64,000 nt of DNA, from assembly GCA_037783545.1 (NCBI GenBank), contig JBBELK010000402.1, positions 930,001 through 994,000 on the forward strand, in the 5' to 3' direction. Source of the stretch: Henricia sp. BOLD:AAB3569. Taxonomy: Eukaryota; Echinodermata; Asteroidea; Spinulosida; Echinasteridae. Below are positions 11,262 to 21,395 of the stretch, in pieces. The stretch's first letter is position 1. Every line of letters starts with the position of its first letter. A model generated the notes under the pieces. It saw nothing but the letters and a program-made list of their open reading frames with translations. It was not told where the DNA came from and searched no databases. The position numbers were made by a program, and so were the translations under genes.

Positions 11262-11640
11262 AAGCCGTGTCCGCATTGGACTTGTTTTTCGGGAGGTTTT
11301 ACCGAGACGATGGTAAAATGAAAAATGGGTAAATTTCACTGCTGTCCGCATTTGGACTTTTTGACACAGTAACATTTTACCGAGACTGTGGGAGAGCATG
11401 CGCAGTGTCCCTTGGCAGTTTGACTTTCACGGCATGGATGTACGCTCCCAGAGCGCTTTTACCGACTCGCTGTGTCCGCATTGGAAATGTTCCCTGATCA
11501 ATTTTCCTGGGCAGAAGTTGGCCAGGAAAAGAAACCGCTGGACTCGGGGGGGGGGGGGGGGGGGGGGGGGTAAGTTACTGAGAGGAAAACGTCCTGGTCC
11601 ACATTGGACTTAAAATTTGAAAATTTATGGGGACAGGCCT
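11262..11640 (+). mobile_element. Multi-block element 'D' (GTCCGCATTGGAC phrase), copy 1
   Basis: Starts AAGCCGTGTCCGCATTGGAC and ends GGGGACAGGCCT. The phrase TGTCCGCATTGGA recurs at about 11268, 11343 and 11472, with TCCACATTGGACTT at 11600. Each block carries ACCGAGAC or its complement. Four copies occur in the window: this one, 29226-29642, 32782-33187 and 54011-54430. This copy contains a 25-base poly-G (11546-11570) absent from the others. Confidence 0.85.
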
Positions 11641-12217
11641 AAAGTCTGACACATGAAGTATTACGGCACGAAACAATACACTGGTTAACCGGGCCCATTG
11701 CAACTTGAGAGCATCAATGTTATTTTGCTGAGCAACAGACACATGCAATACTCATTTTTCTGCCTCCAACATGTCCAATCTCTGGCACCAAAAAGGTCAC
11801 CCAGAGCAAGTATTGCTTATACTGTTAAATATACTTGCTACTGGCTGCATATTTACGTACATGCATGCAGTTGATGATTCCCGCATGTGTTTGGCATGAA
11901 GGTATGCAAATACTCTCAGACATGGAAGCACAAAATCAATTTATAATTCAAAACACATTTCATACCGTGGCATTCAATGAAATAAAGTCAATATGTCACA
12001 AATCATCTTGTGGAGTTTTATTGCGGTTTTTTTTTAGTAGTACTTTCCTTGTGCTATTATGCATTAGGTTATTTCAGTTGTCAGCAGAGATCTGCCAAAT
12101 TTGACACGCGATCAAGTCTTTTGTGTGGGATTTTTTCAGCAACTTTTTGGTGAAATTGGAAGGTTGATCGAAGGATAAAAGTGGAAAATATTGTCCGAAA
12201 TGTGGAAATTATTTCAT
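11641..12217. other. Spacer, no gene recognised
   Basis: The 89-codon ORF at 11835-12104 has no recognised domain. Nothing else was noticed. Confidence 0.4.
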
Positions 12218-12330
12218 TTCATTTCAAGTTTATTACACATTATCTCAATCGCAGCCGAAGCTGAATTGCAGAGATTAGAGTACATTTAATAAATAAATAA
12301 ATAAATAAAATAAATACAACTTTAAAGACA
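12218..12330 (-). mobile_element. Probable 3' end of a non-LTR retrotransposon or SINE
   Basis: On the minus strand the sequence ends in AATAAACTTGAAATGAAATG, a polyadenylation-like signal followed by short GAAAT repeats, as in CR1/L2-like tails. An (AAAT)n run lies at 12285-12310. The upstream body could not be bounded. Confidence 0.35.
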
Positions 12331-13532
12331 TCTTGACAATAATTACTGAAACAATTACATCAAAACAATTTAAAGTGGATTGTGATTTAAGATGAGCTTG
12401 ATACCAAATTTTATCTAAGATGAGTTGTTAAGCGGTTGAATAATATGCAGCATGGGGCTCTTTTTCAAATGTTCAGTTCTGCAACGGAACGTACGATAAC
12501 AATTCGTGTTTCGTAAACAATACGTGGAGGAAGATGTTTCTTTAACACACAATTTGGTACTATAAAATTATGAATGGAAAATAAAACAATTATTTTTACC
12601 AAATGCTAACTGAAAGTTGGCTCAATCTGAAACTTAAAAACCAAGGAGGGGGGTGGGGGTGTGAAGGAGGGGGCATTGCCACCAGGGTGGGGAGTGGGTG
12701 GGGCGGGGGCGGTTGGAGGGGTTGTTGCCAGTCAGATTTTTTTATGCCAGCTTGTTGCGGACAGGCAGACACACAGAAAATGCATTACATTTATTTTTGT
12801 TAGTGTCAGAGCAGGAGGGGGGAGATTTGACCCCTACCAATCCCCCACCCCCAACTCCCCTCTGGAACCGCGCCTGCCTCCGAAAATACAAGCGAGGAAA
12901 CAGAATGAAAAGAACTGTGCGCCTATCAAATGTTCCGGCATTGAATCATTAAAACAAAATTGGACTGCCATCTTCTGTACATTGTGCAGTATTATAGAAC
13001 TAGATAGAATTTCAATTAATTGTCGCGTTACCTACATGTGTAATATGTTTGCATCGCATCTTAATTCTGAACTTCAGTGGCATATGGCAGGTGTTTTGGT
13101 TTAGTACCGCAGATAAATATCCTTTTCTGATACCAATACCATTGAAAATTCATTTCGTACAGGCTGCAGTGTCTACCTAGTACCCATACCAGCTGTGTTT
13201 ATTGTAATTGCCTTTAAAAAATGACTGTTCTTCGTAATATGAAAACAAATATTATTCTAATATTTCTGAGACATTATAAAAATTCTTAATTAGAAAGTTA
13301 GTGAAGTTGATTATATGACAAATTACTGTTCTAGTTTTCTGGACCATTGAACAAGTGTGAGTCATACATGTATTATAAGGGGGATGCATACCCAAGGAAT
13401 ACGGTCTCGCAAGACTAGATGGCGTTTCCACCAATGACATCTGGCATCCCATCCTGGTCGAACTGATAAGTTTCAGGCCCCCTTATCTAATGTATCCTAT
13501 ACCCATAGCACCCTTTTTTCTGGGTCCTCCAT
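12331..13532. other. Spacer with G-rich and C-rich patches
   Basis: 12640-12720 is a G-rich run of GGGGTG-type words and 12820-12860 a C-rich run. ORFs here (66, 84 and 147 codons) are products of these biased runs. No gene supported. Confidence 0.4.
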
Positions 13533-14027
13533 AGGCCCATTTACACTCGATTCGCCTTTGCCGAATCGAACTCTGCAATTTCCAAAAAGGCGAGTTGAAG
13601 CCGGGTAGGTCCAAAGTGTAAACGGAAAAGGTGAATTGAAAAAGGCGGATCAGACCCGGGTCTGATTCGCCTTTTTCAAGTCACCTTTAGGGTAGGGTTG
13701 AACCCCGCAATTGCGGGATTTAACCCCGCAATTTTCAAGGTTGCTTGTAGTGTAAACGCTACCCGAATACAGATTCCGCAATTTGAGTGTCCTTGGGACA
13801 GTTCCCGCCGTGTGGTAGATTTAATTGACCAATCTGGCACCAGTTCGCAACACCTAACAACTCACGCATGCGCTGCAGTTACAATTAGTGGTGATTTTTG
13901 CGGTTTCTGAAGGCGAGTTGAAGCCGAATCGAGGTGTAGTGTAAACGCGGCAAATGTTCAGTTTTGTGGTCGCAATAAAAATGCTGGATCTGTATCCACC
14001 TTTGCCGGTTCGAGTGTAAACACGGTG
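13533..14027 (-). mobile_element. Multi-block palindromic element 'C', copy 2
   Basis: Reverse-orientation copy of 7531-8001. Boundary phrases are TTTACACTCGATTCGCC (13540), GTGTAAACGG (13617), GTGTAAACGC (13751 and 13941) and GTGTAAACACGGTG (14013). Blocks contain the palindromes CAGACCCGGGTCTG and CCCCGCAATTGCGGG. The apparent 96-codon minus ORF is the shadow of the same DNA seen at 7417-7704. Confidence 0.88.
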
Positions 14028-14165
14028 TATACCACCCTGTCTTTTGTTCCCCCTTCTAGTACAACTCGGAGTGCAATGGGGGGCCATGTTGTGAGACATC
14101 AGGCAGCATAAGCAGCCATTGATATGCCGACCATTAAATCCCACCTTTTGTTTGACTAATCACCA

Positions 14166-14485
14166 AGGGCGGATCCAGAATTGTCCAAACGGAAAATGTT
14201 TAAGCATGAAATGTTGAAGACAATAAAATGGCGAGCACATAGCGCGAAGCCCTGTAATGGCGTGGGGTCCGGGGCCCACTTAAGGGCCACGAAAAATTTT
14301 GGATTCTACAGTAGATGCTCTGTGGTGCGATCTCAGGCAATATTTAACCACTTTAAGCAGGCAAAAGTGTAATGTCATCTGAGGCAGATACCCCAACGTT
14401 TGAAAAAGTTATCGATATTTTTTTCCCCTTTTGTTTTTGGAAAAGGGGGCGTGCACTCCCAACGCCCCCTGGATACGCGCCTGAT
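14166..14485 (+). mobile_element. GGATCC-ended repeat 'N', copy 1
   Basis: Bounded by GGGCGGATCCAGAATT and GCCCCCTGGATACGCGCC, a rough inverted pair. A reverse copy at 51185-51500 shares GTGGTGCGATCTCAGGCAAT, CACTTTAAGCAGGCAAAAGT and GGGCCCACTTAAGGGCC-like words. Non-coding dispersed repeat. Confidence 0.65.
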
Positions 14486-14689
14486 CACAGACATGATTAA
14501 GTGGCATTTATAAACTCATTTAAATACATGTATACAAAGGAATACGCTGGTATTAATAAATTTTATCCAATTACCGGTATAATTAGATGGATGTTTAATT
14601 TATTTCACCTATCAGTTCTTCTATTTTCCTTAGAATTAATTTTGAGAAAATGCATGTTGAAAGAAACGAAACAATAGCACGTTCCATAA

Positions 14690-14975
14690 CATGCTCACGA
14701 ATGTAATGGAACGGATTCCCCAGTATGCTTTAAATAGCAACCAATCGCCGACGCGGACAATGGCCAGCCCTACCGATCACATTCATGCACGGTGTTTACA
14801 ATCTGAGCGCGTGACATTTAAATGCCTGCAACGCACTGCCAAGCATCCTGATTGGTCCAGCAGAGGCGACAAGATTTCTGTCGCTTGTTCCCCCGCGAAA
14901 TAGGGCCGGTTTCAACAGGGCCTCGGTACGCAGGAGTTGGGGAGTGCGTTAAAGGGGCACTGTTGCAAGAGGATG
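14690..14975 (+). repeat. Left arm of a 2.2-kb inverted structure (pair 16595-16901)
   Basis: The 286-bp arm is repeated in inverted orientation about 1.6 kb away. It has promoter-like words: GCTTTAAATAGCAACCAATC (TATA-like next to CCAAT) and CCTGATTGGTCC (inverted CCAAT). Near its inner edge is a TTAA (14949-14952) followed by AGGGGCACTGTTGCAAGAGG, mirrored in the other arm, so a TTAA-type element (14953-16617) may be centred in the palindrome. Confidence 0.8.
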
Positions 14976-15318
14976 TTGCAGTTGATGTCGGTTTGACAAA
15001 TTATCAATCAAGTGTGGAGACACAAGACTGGATCGCTTCTTCATTCTGGCCTCGGACAGTGACTTGTTTTTGTCATCTTGATGAATCTTTTATCAGACGA
15101 TGAAATTCGATTACGGCCCTGGCTTTCCTTGTCACTGAATTTTATTTGTTTTACAAGTCGTAATCCTGTTTGTGCGTGTAGCTCGGCATTAAGCCGGCGA
15201 ATTTCTAGCTTAATGAATATAAATGACATATTTGTTTCGGAGGACAGATAGAAATAATAGGTTGTTTAATGTATTGGTCTCTTGTCTAGAATTGAATCTC
15301 CACAGATTCTTTGTACGC

Positions 15319-15640
15319 GAAGATATTTCTCTATTTTATCCAATGGGGCGACACTTTGTGTGTAGAGAGCCCTATTAGGGTGACCCACTCTATTAGGGCT
15401 ACAATTTGGTGTAGCCCCAATATTTTGGAAGTCAAAATCAATTTGAGGTCAAAATCCATCTTTTTCAAATCGAGAACCATTTTTATTAGGTCTAGAAGCA
15501 TTTTTATTAGGTGTGGAAACATTTTTGGAACCTCCGGTTTACAGAAATTTGGTGTCCAATCGATGTCTTTTAGCCGAAATTTCGGTGGTAGTTTGGCAAA
15601 GTAATACTGGTGGGTCGCCCCTTTATAGCATTAAGAGATA
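15319..15640 (+). mobile_element. MITE 'B', copy 2
   Basis: Contains CAATGGGGCGACACTTTGTG at the left and GTCGCCCCTTTATAG at the right, with the AACCATTTTTATTAGGTC interior shared with 1646-1927. It shares even its outer flanks (ATTTCTCTATTTTATCC before, GCATTAAG(A/T)GATATTA plus ATT repeats after) with 26611-26935, so these two copies belong to a longer repeat unit. Confidence 0.8.
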
Positions 15641-15830
15641 TTAATATTATTATTATTATTTTTTATTCGGCCTTTCTCAATACAGTACAAACATACAATT
15701 TAACCAAAACAAATAAATTACATGTGTTAAAAATACATTTAACCAAAAACAACCCAATCCAAGCAGGCCAGGATAGACAAAAGTATACTGAAATACTGTG
15801 GCTCGAAAGCCTGCCATTCCAAGTTGAGCT
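15641..15830 (-). mobile_element. Possible non-LTR/SINE 3' tail with (ATT)n
   Basis: On the minus strand the segment runs into GAATAAAAAATAATAATAAT, a polyadenylation-like signal with a microsatellite tail typical of SINE or LINE 3' ends. The body (AATTTATTTGTTTTGGTTAA) has no recognised domain. Confidence 0.35.
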
Positions 15831-16594
15831 TAATAATCACCAGAACGAATCGATCAAGAAGAATAATCGTGTAGCCTTCATAGGTAAAAGAAAGCATTAA
15901 GCATAGTTAATCAGAACATGCTCCGTTCCCGATTGATTCAACCGTCAAGGTCTTGCGGCAAATTAATAAGACTAAGTAAATACCGATGGTTTCATCCTTG
16001 GACAATGATCCCCCCCTCCCCCCAACTCTGTTAGGCGTACATGGTTAATGTTCGTATAGCTAGAAACACAAGCGTTTCCAGGTTATGTTCACTAGCCCTG
16101 TTGTTCATGAGCTCATATGTTATTAAATCTGTCTAGGACTGTAGATTTCCCAAAAGGGCCTGTGAAGAGAAGATGACGAAATGCTTAGTTTTAAAGCTGG
16201 GAGGAAATCCCTACAGAGCGTAAACACTAGATGAAAATTTCAAATTAATCAAAATAATACCTCGAACAGTAAAGAAATTTCCATATTTTACAATCATATT
16301 ACAAAAATTAACACAATAAATTTGGCTGGGCACACTGTGCCATCACATTTTCAAGAAATAGTTGAAAAATGCATGTAAAAAATTGTAGTTTTTGTCAATT
16401 TTATTGATTGTCCGTCCCTCACGCATAAACCCAACCATGCATAAAACTTTCAACATGTGATAAACTGGGTGTGTGTATTAACATCAGTAGCAGGTAAACA
16501 AACGAGTTCACTTTTAATAGTTTTCATTTGTTGTATAGAGCCTTTGCACAGTGGCCTAGACAGGGGGCAGTCACATTGTCACCGTGTGTCATGC
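15831..16594. other. Interior of the inverted structure, nothing recognised
   Basis: No ORF or repeat with support. It lies between the mirrored arms. Confidence 0.4.
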
Positions 16595-16901
16595 CATCCT
16601 CTTGCAACAGTGCCCCTTTAACGCACTCCCCAACTCCTGCGTACAGTGGCCCTGTTGAAAAAGGCCCCATTTGGCGGTGGGACTAGCGACAGAAATCTTG
16701 TCGCCTCTGCTGGACCAATCAGGACGCTTGCAGTGCATTGCAGCACGATTGCAGGCATTCAAAATGTAATGCACGCAGATTGTAAACACCGTGCACGCAT
16801 GTGATACATGTACTCGGTAATGCTGGCCGTTGTCCGCGTCGGTGATTGGCTGCTATTTAAAGCATACTGGGGAATCCGTTCCATTACATTCGTCAGCATG
16901 C
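16595..16901 (-). repeat. Right arm of the inverted structure (pair 14690-14975)
   Basis: Reverse complement of the left arm with about 20 extra bases in the middle. It retains GATTGGCTGCTATTTAAAGC and TTGTCGCCTCTGCTGGACC. TTAA at 16618-16621 mirrors 14949-14952. Confidence 0.8.
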
Positions 16902-17795
16902 ATCCCTGTTATTAATGTGAAAAACTGCGGAGTAAATAAGGTTCGTCGTTTGAAAGTTTGGTAGGAATGGGACAGTCATAAGGAACAGAACCCAATACAA
17001 TTTCTGGAAAGTATAGAAATTGTTTCTTTTCGGCATAACATGACAGAATTGATTAAATTACATCAAAATGACTCGGGCGTGAGTTGGCTCAAGACAACAG
17101 CCGGCTCGCTCCACAGATTTGCGTGTATTTCCTCAGGGTATTGCCTTGTCGCTTTGCAGAGTGGAAATTCCCTGATATCTCAGGATGGTGTCATGCATGA
17201 GTAGGTGCTTTGTGGTTCTATTGTTACGTCATTTACATAAGAAAATATGCCCCCTGTCAAATTTTGACTTCAAAAGCCCTATACCTATAGGAAAACATGT
17301 GTGGGTGGTGTTTCACCAAGAATAAACAAGAATAGCAGTCCTCAATTTTGTACGCAATGCCTTTTTAACCCTCTTCGCACGGTGATTTTCCCATTGTATT
17401 AGCCAAGTTTGTTTTAGAAAAACACTGAAAAAAATGTTTTCTGGTAGTATTTATTCACTTAAACTTCTTTAGGTGATAGATGGATACTTAATACATGTAG
17501 GTGGTCTCATGCAGAGATCCTGGTATCGATAAAAAATGCCCTACTTGACATACATGTACATGCATAAATTAGCCATTGTCTCAGTTCTGGCCTGTGCGAC
17601 AAGTGCCTACTTTCGCTGGAGCGGCTTACATATTTGGAAATACTATACTTTGATCTATAGTTCACTTCAGGCATTAATGTAAAGTAAAAAAAGCTTTGAC
17701 GTACAAGCACTTTTTTCAATTAGCTGTTTTGAATTTCAAAGCTAAGGTATTTGATCAGTTTATTTTTTACCATTACTGCTGTGTCATTATTTTCT
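16902..17795. other. Spacer, no gene recognised
   Basis: Single-copy AT-rich sequence. No supported feature. Confidence 0.4.
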
Positions 17796-17847
17796 TTAAA
17801 GGTATATTCTGCCCCGGTATGGCATCCCTGGAATTCTTGCACCTTAA
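17796..17847 (+). mobile_element. Fragment of TTAA-family 'L' element
   Basis: TTAAAGGTATATTCTGCCCC matches the end of the element at 50004-50870 (TTAAAGGTACATTCTTCCCC). It runs only to the TTAA at 17844-17847, where an A element begins. Confidence 0.55.
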
Positions 17848-18713
17848 AGGCAGTATACGTCATTGGTAATCTCGAAAATCAGAAATGTTCACAGATTTAC
17901 GCCTAACTTACACAATATAAACATGATGACCGTAGAAAACTTCCCCTGAAATGGTTTTGTCTGAAGTGCTATAGTCTTTGAGAAATGAGTAAAACAATTA
18001 GTTTTTGTCTCATGAGACGAAAATTCAATTCGCCCAAGTGCCATTTCGCACCAAACCACTTCGCCCGAGTGCCATTTCGCCCCAAATTACTTCGTCCAAA
18101 CACTACATCGTCCAAATGCCACTTCGCCTCAAAACCACTTCGTGCACAGGCCGTGGTTCAGGGCGAAATGGTTCAGGGCAAGGTAGTTTTGGGGCGAAAT
18201 GACTGCAAACAACTGTTACAAATAGTTTTATCCCCCTGTGTGATTGAAGATATGCATGATTAAAACCAACCTGAGCAAAAACCAGCTCCGTACTTCGTCT
18301 AACTTTTGAGAAAACAGTCAAAAAAGGGTTTGCAGTCATTTCGCCCCAAAACCACTTCGCCCTGAACCATTTTGCCCTGAACCACGTCCTGTGCACGAAG
18401 TGGCATTTGGGGCGAAGTGGCATTTGGGCGATGTAGTGTTTGGACGAAGTAATTTGGGTCGAAATGGCACTCGGGCGAAGTAGTTGGGGGCGAAATGGCA
18501 CTTGGGCGAAATGGTTATGGGGCGAATTGAATTTTCGTCTCATGAGACAAAAACTAATTGTTTTACTCATTTCTCAAAGACTATAGCACTTCAGACAAAA
18601 CCATTTCAGGGGAAGTTTTCTACGGTCATCATGTTTATATTGTGTAAGTTAGGCGTAAATCTGTTTAACATTTCTGATTTTCGAGATTACCAATGATGTA
18701 CAGTATACTGCCT
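17848..18713. mobile_element. TTAA-family MITE 'A', copy 3, an 866-bp near-palindromic double
   Basis: Bounded by TTAA at 17844-17847 and 18714-18717. Both ends are the same (left) end of A: AGGCAGTATACGTCATTGGT at the left, inverted CAATGATGTACAGTATACTG and CCT at the right. The centre (18215-18300) carries the normal right-end words. The element therefore looks like two A copies joined head to head, or one invaded by another. ORFs through it are phrase shadows. Confidence 0.85.
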
Positions 18714-18780
18714 TTAAAGGCCCAGTGGATCATTTGCAATGACCCCAAAAAGTAATCGACGAGTTTACAGGGGAAAAGTT
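18714..18780 (+). mobile_element. Fragment of TTAA-family 'Q'
   Basis: TTAAAGGCCCAGTGGATCAT followed by TTGCAATGACCCC resembles inverted ends at 36829-36850 and 53855-53878 (GCAAATGATGTATTGGGG) and single ends at 43860 and 59940. Only an end is visible. Confidence 0.4.
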
Positions 18781-19050
18781 CTGAAAGTAAAGATTGAATT
18801 AATAGCAACTATCCAATGAAAGGTCTTCGCTCAAAATGGTATAATTTTACCAGAAAATAATCCGTAAAGATGAGATTATTTAGATCGTTTGCAAACGATT
18901 TACTTATTTTTGGTTCGCATCTACGCGGTCCAAAACGCATGGGCGCTGTGTACTCCGTGTGCGTGTTCCAACGCGATGCATTTTTATGGATCGCGCGCAC
19001 ACGCAGTATGTGCGCCACAGAGTGCATGACGCAAGCCACATAGTACCCGA
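18781..19050. other. Spacer with a short CpG-rich patch
   Basis: 18905-19025 is rich in CG dinucleotides (TTCGCATCTACGCGG, GATCGCGCGCACACGC), in contrast to its AT-rich surroundings. It could be a small unmethylated or regulatory patch, or a degraded GC-rich MITE. Confidence 0.35.
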
Positions 19051-19644
19051 TCAACTGAGAACGAATATTTGAAACACCCCGCCAAGACCAGGAAAATGCA
19101 TATGGATTTTCATTGTTTTTTTAAACGTGGTACATTTGACAAAGGTGAAATTTCTTCGGATGAGTTTGTTGATGTCTTTCTTTTGATTTATAATGGTTTT
19201 ATTCGCAGAATCGCTCAAAAACAGATCATCTACAGGGCCTTTAATGCGTAGGAACATACACTGTATGTAACACCAAATATAGCCATTCCCCAAGTACCCT
19301 AATATTGATACCCTCAAAGTCCAATGAAAAGGGATTTTTTTTTTAATTTCCTTAATTTCTGATGTTTGCTTTTCCAGAACTTGCCCTGTTGTGTGGTACT
19401 TGGACATGTTGACCTGGGCTGTGCTTGTACCTTCGTTATCGAATAAATAGCAAACCAGTTCAAACAAACCAAGCTCATTTGTGTGTAATTTATCAACCTT
19501 GTACCTGATCAGATGTTCGATGTGATGACATGTAGCATGTAACGTTGTGTCCTCCATTTTCAACACGTTTGCATTTCCGTGGCCTGTTGTGTAATTTTCA
19601 GCGCTGTATAATAATGGAGACATTTGTATCACGCACATATCCAT
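19051..19644 (-). CDS. 197-codon ORF of unknown function
   Basis: The longest ORF outside simple repeats. The N-terminal two thirds read like ordinary protein (TLHATCHHIEHLIRYKVDKL, then ELGLFELVCYLFDNEG). The last third is Lys/Ile/Phe-rich and is preceded by an A-run encoding KKK. I recognise no domain, signal peptide or catalytic motif, and intron-like words inside (GATCAG|GTACAAG) leave open that only part is exon. It may be a decayed transposon or host exon. Confidence 0.3.
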   Translation of the reverse strand: MDMCVIQMSPLLYSAENYTTGHGNANVLKMEDTTLHATCHHIEHLIRYKVDKLHTNELGLFELVCYLFDNEGTSTAQVNMSKYHTTGQVLEKQTSEIKEIKKKIPFHWTLRVSILGYLGNGYIWCYIQCMFLRIKGPVDDLFLSDSANKTIINQKKDINKLIRRNFTFVKCTTFKKTMKIHMHFPGLGGVFQIFVLS

Positions 19645-19699
19645 CCCAATGATGCTCTAGTCGCTGTCACACTATTACCCCTGTTCGTTAGGCTCAGTA

Positions 19700-19960
19700 G
19701 TATCATTCCTTGATCCTTATCAACTCCCTGGGTAGCATGGAGTCCCATGCAGCTTAGACGCACAGGGACTAATCAAACACATCAGCTTTCACTACCCTCA
19801 CAGGTACCCATTTCCTCCTGGGTGGTGAGAGGCAATTTATGGCAAAGTGCCTTACCCAAGGGAACACGCACCATGGATGTGGGCAGACCTGGATTCGAAC
19901 CCACGACCTGCAGAATCAACCAAGGTCTTGAGTTCGAATCACTAGACCGCTCAGCCATGA
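19700..19960 (-). mobile_element. tRNA-derived SINE (Leu-like head), reverse
   Basis: On the minus strand the head reads TGGCTGAGCGGTCTAGTG (A-box-like, as in tRNA-Leu or -Ser), then GGTCGTGGGTTCGAATCC (B box). The body follows: GGCACTTTGCCATAAATTGC, GGAAATGGGTACC. The same body is present at 26200-26520. It abuts the hAT-like repeat starting near 19960. Confidence 0.75.
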
Positions 19961-20688
19961 TACTTGAGTCTGGACTCGAGTCCCGATTTTTGAGGACTCT
20001 GACTTGACCAGTCAGCACTCGGACTTGGACTTTGCCTTGGCCTCGGCCTCATTCATGGCCTCAGCTTCATACTCAGCCTCGGCCTCATACTCGGCCTCAT
20101 ACTCGGCCTCAGCCTCATACTCGGCCTCGGCCTCATACATGTACTCATACTCGGCCTCGGCCTCGGCCTCATACTCGGCCTCGGCCTCATACTCGGCCTC
20201 GGCCTCGGCCTCATACTCAGCCTCGGCCTCATACTCGGCCTCGGCCTCGGCCTCATACTCGGCCTCGGCCTCATACTCGGCCTCGGCCTCGGCCTCATAC
20301 TCAGCCTCGGCCTCATACTCAGCCTCGGCCTCGGCCTCATACTCAGCCTCGGCCTCGGCCTCATACTCGGCCTCGGCCTCATACTCGGCCTCGGCCTCGG
20401 CCTCATACTCGGCCTCGGCCTCATACTCGGCCTCATACTCGGCCTCGGCCTCATACTCAGCCTCGGCCTCATACTCAGCCTCGGCCTCATACTCAGCCTC
20501 GGCCTCATACTCGGCCTCATACTCAGCCTCAGACAAGCTGCCCGACTATGAGCATGATCATTGACACTTGACAGTAATGCACATAGGATTGAAACAAGTA
20601 CTCGAGACTCGGACTCAGACTCGACCTGCTGAGGACTCAAGGATTGGAACTGAGACTCGGAAATTTTGGACTTGACTACAGACCTGCT
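19960..20688. mobile_element. hAT-type MITE copy carrying an expanded 6/18-bp array
   Basis: Outer sequence (CTTGAGTCTGGACTCGAGTC at the left; GAGACTCGGACTCAGACTCG and GACTTGACTACAG at the right) matches the GACTCGAGTC-rich element at 22864-23844. The right end CTTGACTACAGACCTG resembles that family's terminus; the left end is missing, probably cut where the SINE begins. Confidence 0.55.
20033..20535. repeat. (TACTCGGCCTCGGCCTCA)n array, about 500 bp
   Basis: Tandem hexamer array: CGGCCT units punctuated by CATACT every 12-18 bp, with a few CAGCCT variants. It is open on both strands and encodes Ser-Ala-Tyr, Pro-Arg-His-Thr and Glu-Ala-Tyr strings. These frames (up to 224 codons) follow from a repeat whose length is a multiple of three and are not evidence of a gene. 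Confidence 0.95.
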
Positions 20689-20699
20689 AATTTCACTGT

Positions 20700-21080
20700 A
20701 TTTTAAATGTAGACATTTTAGACACAACTGTAATTTAGTCCATTTTCATTTTTTGAACCACAGTTTATAATCTTGCTTTTAGTTCGGTTTTTTGCACATG
20801 CAATGCACACTCATTTTCCCTATAAAATAACAAATTGTTGGTTCGAATGGCCGACTGTGATTTACATACATGTACTTCTTTGCAGTGTAATTGCTGCAGT
20901 AAAGATTGTTGAGTCTCCACAGACATCACTAGGTTTTTTTTCCTATGTTAGTAACATTTATCCATGCTTGAAATTAGCTCATGAATTAATGATCGGAACA
21001 GCGAAATACTGATTAGAGACTGGAGAAGGTATAGCCATTCTGTCAGCTTTGCCCGAAAAAAAAGTCTCCCACGATTTTTT
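20700..21080. other. Spacer, no feature recognised
   Basis: AT-rich sequence. Nothing supported. Confidence 0.4.
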
Positions 21081-21395
21081 TTAAAGGAGTGTCCAGATCT
21101 CAGGTGTTGAGATTTTAATACTTTATCATGTGTCATATTTTTCTTATTACCATTCCAAAATGTTCGTGTTTTCAGTCAATATGTTTTCAAGGATATCGTA
21201 AAAAAAAGCCGATATTTTGTGAACTAATTTATCCAGTTAAATATTAAAGCAGTGCAGTGATTACACCAACCTTTTTGCTTCCACATCCAAATTGGAGATT
21301 GCAAATTTCCTGTTTTCTTCCCAGGGATAGTATTTTGGGGAGGTATTTTATATGATTGTTAGGTTAGAACAAAATTCATTCTCTGGAACGAGCTT
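21081..21395 (+). mobile_element. TTAA-family 'R' element, copy 1
   Basis: Starts TTAAAGGAGTGTCCAGATCT. The body shares ATTACACCAACCTTTTTGC, TTCCACATCCAAATTGGAG and GGATAGTATTTTGGGGAGG with copies at 54480-54802, 60912-61787 and 62960-63295. The right end is degraded near TTAGAACAAAATTCATTC. Confidence 0.75.

Noticed and set aside
12603..13104. ORFs of 66-147 codons
   Set aside because: Driven by G-rich and C-rich runs; the overlapping frames have no domain character.
18103..18570. 155-codon minus ORF and related ORFs at 124, 1055, 17985, 46296 and 56183
   Set aside because: The same frame appears in every copy of MITE A because the TTCGCCC phrase lacks stops; no conservation beyond the repeat.
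20004..20727. ORFs of 174-224 codons on both strands encoding Ser-Ala-Tyr, Pro-Arg and Glu-Ala-Tyr repeats
   Set aside because: They follow automatically from a hexamer/18-mer array whose unit length is a multiple of three; no unique flanking coding sequence.
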